Shown here: piece after piece, positions 5,616-6,410 of the stretch
Position numbering within the stretch: the stretch's first letter is position 1
How the letters are laid out: each line of letters starts with the position of its first letter
Assembly: GCA_020249415.1 (NCBI GenBank)
Contig: JADCFR010000086.1
Location: forward strand, 1 to 6,410
From: Roseomonas sp.
GTDB taxonomy: Bacteria; Pseudomonadota; Alphaproteobacteria; Acetobacterales; Acetobacteraceae
Length of the DNA: 6,410 bases
Direction: 5' to 3'
Notes under the pieces: model-generated
The model's database searches: none
Seen by the model: the letters and a program-made list of their open reading frames with translations, nothing else
What the model was told of the DNA's origin: nothing
Made by a program: the position numbers and the translations under genes

Positions 5616-6410
5616 CTAAAACAAGGACATCTGCGCCCCCGGCACCGCAAAGCGGGAGCAATCCAGCGCGCCCGTGCCGCCGCCGCGCTTCTCAAGCCCA
5701 AGCCGGCGCATCGCTACTGCAAAGCGCCGCGCGAGCAATTCCGCATAAGGCCCGCTGCCGGTCTGACGCTGGCCGAAGCGGCTGTCATATAGCGCACCGC
5801 CGCGCGTTTGGCGGATCAGCGACAGCACCCGCGCCGCGCGATCGGGCATGTGCCGCGCCAGCCATTCCTCGAATAGCTGTTTGATCTCCAGTGGCAGGCG
5901 GAGCAGCACATAGCCCGCGCTGGTCGCCCCCGCCGCCGCGCCCTGTTCCAGCAGCTTTTCCAATTCCATGTCATTCACCGCCGGGATCATTGGCGCGGCC
6001 AGGATGGCGGTGGGCACGCCCGCTGCCGTCAATTCCCGGATCGCCTGCAAGCGCCGCACCGGGGTAGCGGCGCGCGGTTCCATGATCCTTGCCAGGGCGG
6101 GATCAAGCGTGGTGATGGAAAGGCAGACCCGCACCAGATTGCGCGCGGCGAGCCGCTGCAGCACATCCAGATCACGCAATACGCCGGCTGATTTCGTGAC
6201 GATGGTGACCGGGTGGCTGAAACGGTCCAGCACCTCCAAAACCGCCCGCGTCAGCCCCAATTGGCGCTCCACCGGCTGATAGGGGTCCGTATTGGCGCCA
6301 AGCGCAATCGGGCGGGGCTGATAGCCAGGCTTGCGGAGCTCCTTCTCAAGCAGCGCGGCGATATCGGGCTTGAACATCAGCCGCGTTTCGAAATCGAGCC
6401 CCGGCGAGAA
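5616..6410 (-). CDS. PA0069/Rv2578c-family radical SAM protein, C-terminal 264 residues (partial, 5' end off right edge)
   Basis: The frame stays open through the right edge. The residues just inside it, SPGLDFETRL, match the family stretch that normally follows the 4Fe-4S cysteine motif, so the ATG at 6377 is internal and not the start. Visible landmarks, numbered from the edge, are GANTDPYQP (38-46), VTKS (71-74), SITTLDP (98-104), MEPRAATP (110-117), YVLLRLP (167-173) and LYDSRFGQR (207-215). The set is characteristic of this SplB-related family (COG1533), whose members are usually about 350-380 residues. The CxxxCxxC that binds the cluster should lie just beyond 6410. The substrate of the family is not established as far as I know; it is distinct from true spore photoproduct lyase. 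The gene ends at 5616, 85 bp before the GT41 start on the same strand. The C-terminal SRFAVPGAQMSLF tail shows no recognised domain. Confidence 0.92.
   Translation of the reverse strand, partial: FSPGLDFETRLMFKPDIAALLEKELRKPGYQPRPIALGANTDPYQPVERQLGLTRAVLEVLDRFSHPVTIVTKSAGVLRDLDVLQRLAARNLVRVCLSITTLDPALARIMEPRAATPVRRLQAIRELTAAGVPTAILAAPMIPAVNDMELEKLLEQGAAAGATSAGYVLLRLPLEIKQLFEEWLARHMPDRAARVLSLIRQTRGGALYDSRFGQRQTGSGPYAELLARRFAVAMRRLGLEKRGGGTGALDCSRFAVPGAQMSLF

Noticed and set aside
4961..5884. 307-codon open frame on the plus strand
   Set aside because: It is antisense to the GT41 TPR region and the radical SAM end, both of which have unmistakable family motifs. The translation shows none.
5616..6377. 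Radical SAM gene starting at ATG 6377
   Set aside because: The frame remains open to 6410 and the residues upstream of that Met match the family, so the Met is internal and the gene is truncated by the window.

Overview
The window looks like alphaproteobacterial DNA. A family such as the Acetobacteraceae is plausible, but that is inference from GC-rich coding style and gene content. Base composition is split. The right two thirds are very GC-rich (a hand count of 5881-5940 gives 44 G+C in 60 bases). The left 1.2 kb is AT-rich (241-300 gives 20 in 60). This suggests an acquired surface-sugar gene segment next to more typical chromosome.

Left block (minus strand): an NAD-dependent epimerase/dehydratase of the extended SDR type (211-1173) is followed 8 bp downstream by the first 67 codons of a second gene that runs off the left edge (202 to 1). 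Its product carries the two-CxxC zinc-binding N-terminal domain of sugar C-methyltransferases. The pair points to synthesis of a modified, possibly branched, nucleotide sugar for a surface polysaccharide or glycan.

Middle block: a 344-bp divergent intergenic region holds nested inverted repeats, weak promoter candidates and a 17-bp palindrome on the start codons of the next gene. That gene, on the plus strand (1518-2570), encodes a family 2 glycosyltransferase. Its last codons and stop lie inside a perfect 13-bp-arm palindrome, which is the first part of a roughly 97-bp repeat-like element (2548-2644).

Right block (minus strand, read right to left): the C-terminal 264 residues of a PA0069/Rv2578c-type radical SAM protein (5616-6410, cut by the window edge). 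Next comes an 831-residue TPR-containing, OGT/SPINDLY-type glycosyltransferase (GT41) that probably starts at a TTG codon at 5530. Last is a 91-residue, three-helix membrane protein (2750-3025) that begins 9 bp after the GT41 stop and is probably co-transcribed with it.

Taken together, the genes centre on glycan synthesis and glycosyl transfer: nucleotide-sugar modification, a GT2 enzyme and a protein O-glycosyltransferase homologue. The sequence does not show that the blocks work in one pathway. I see no tRNA, rRNA, CRISPR array or transposase gene.
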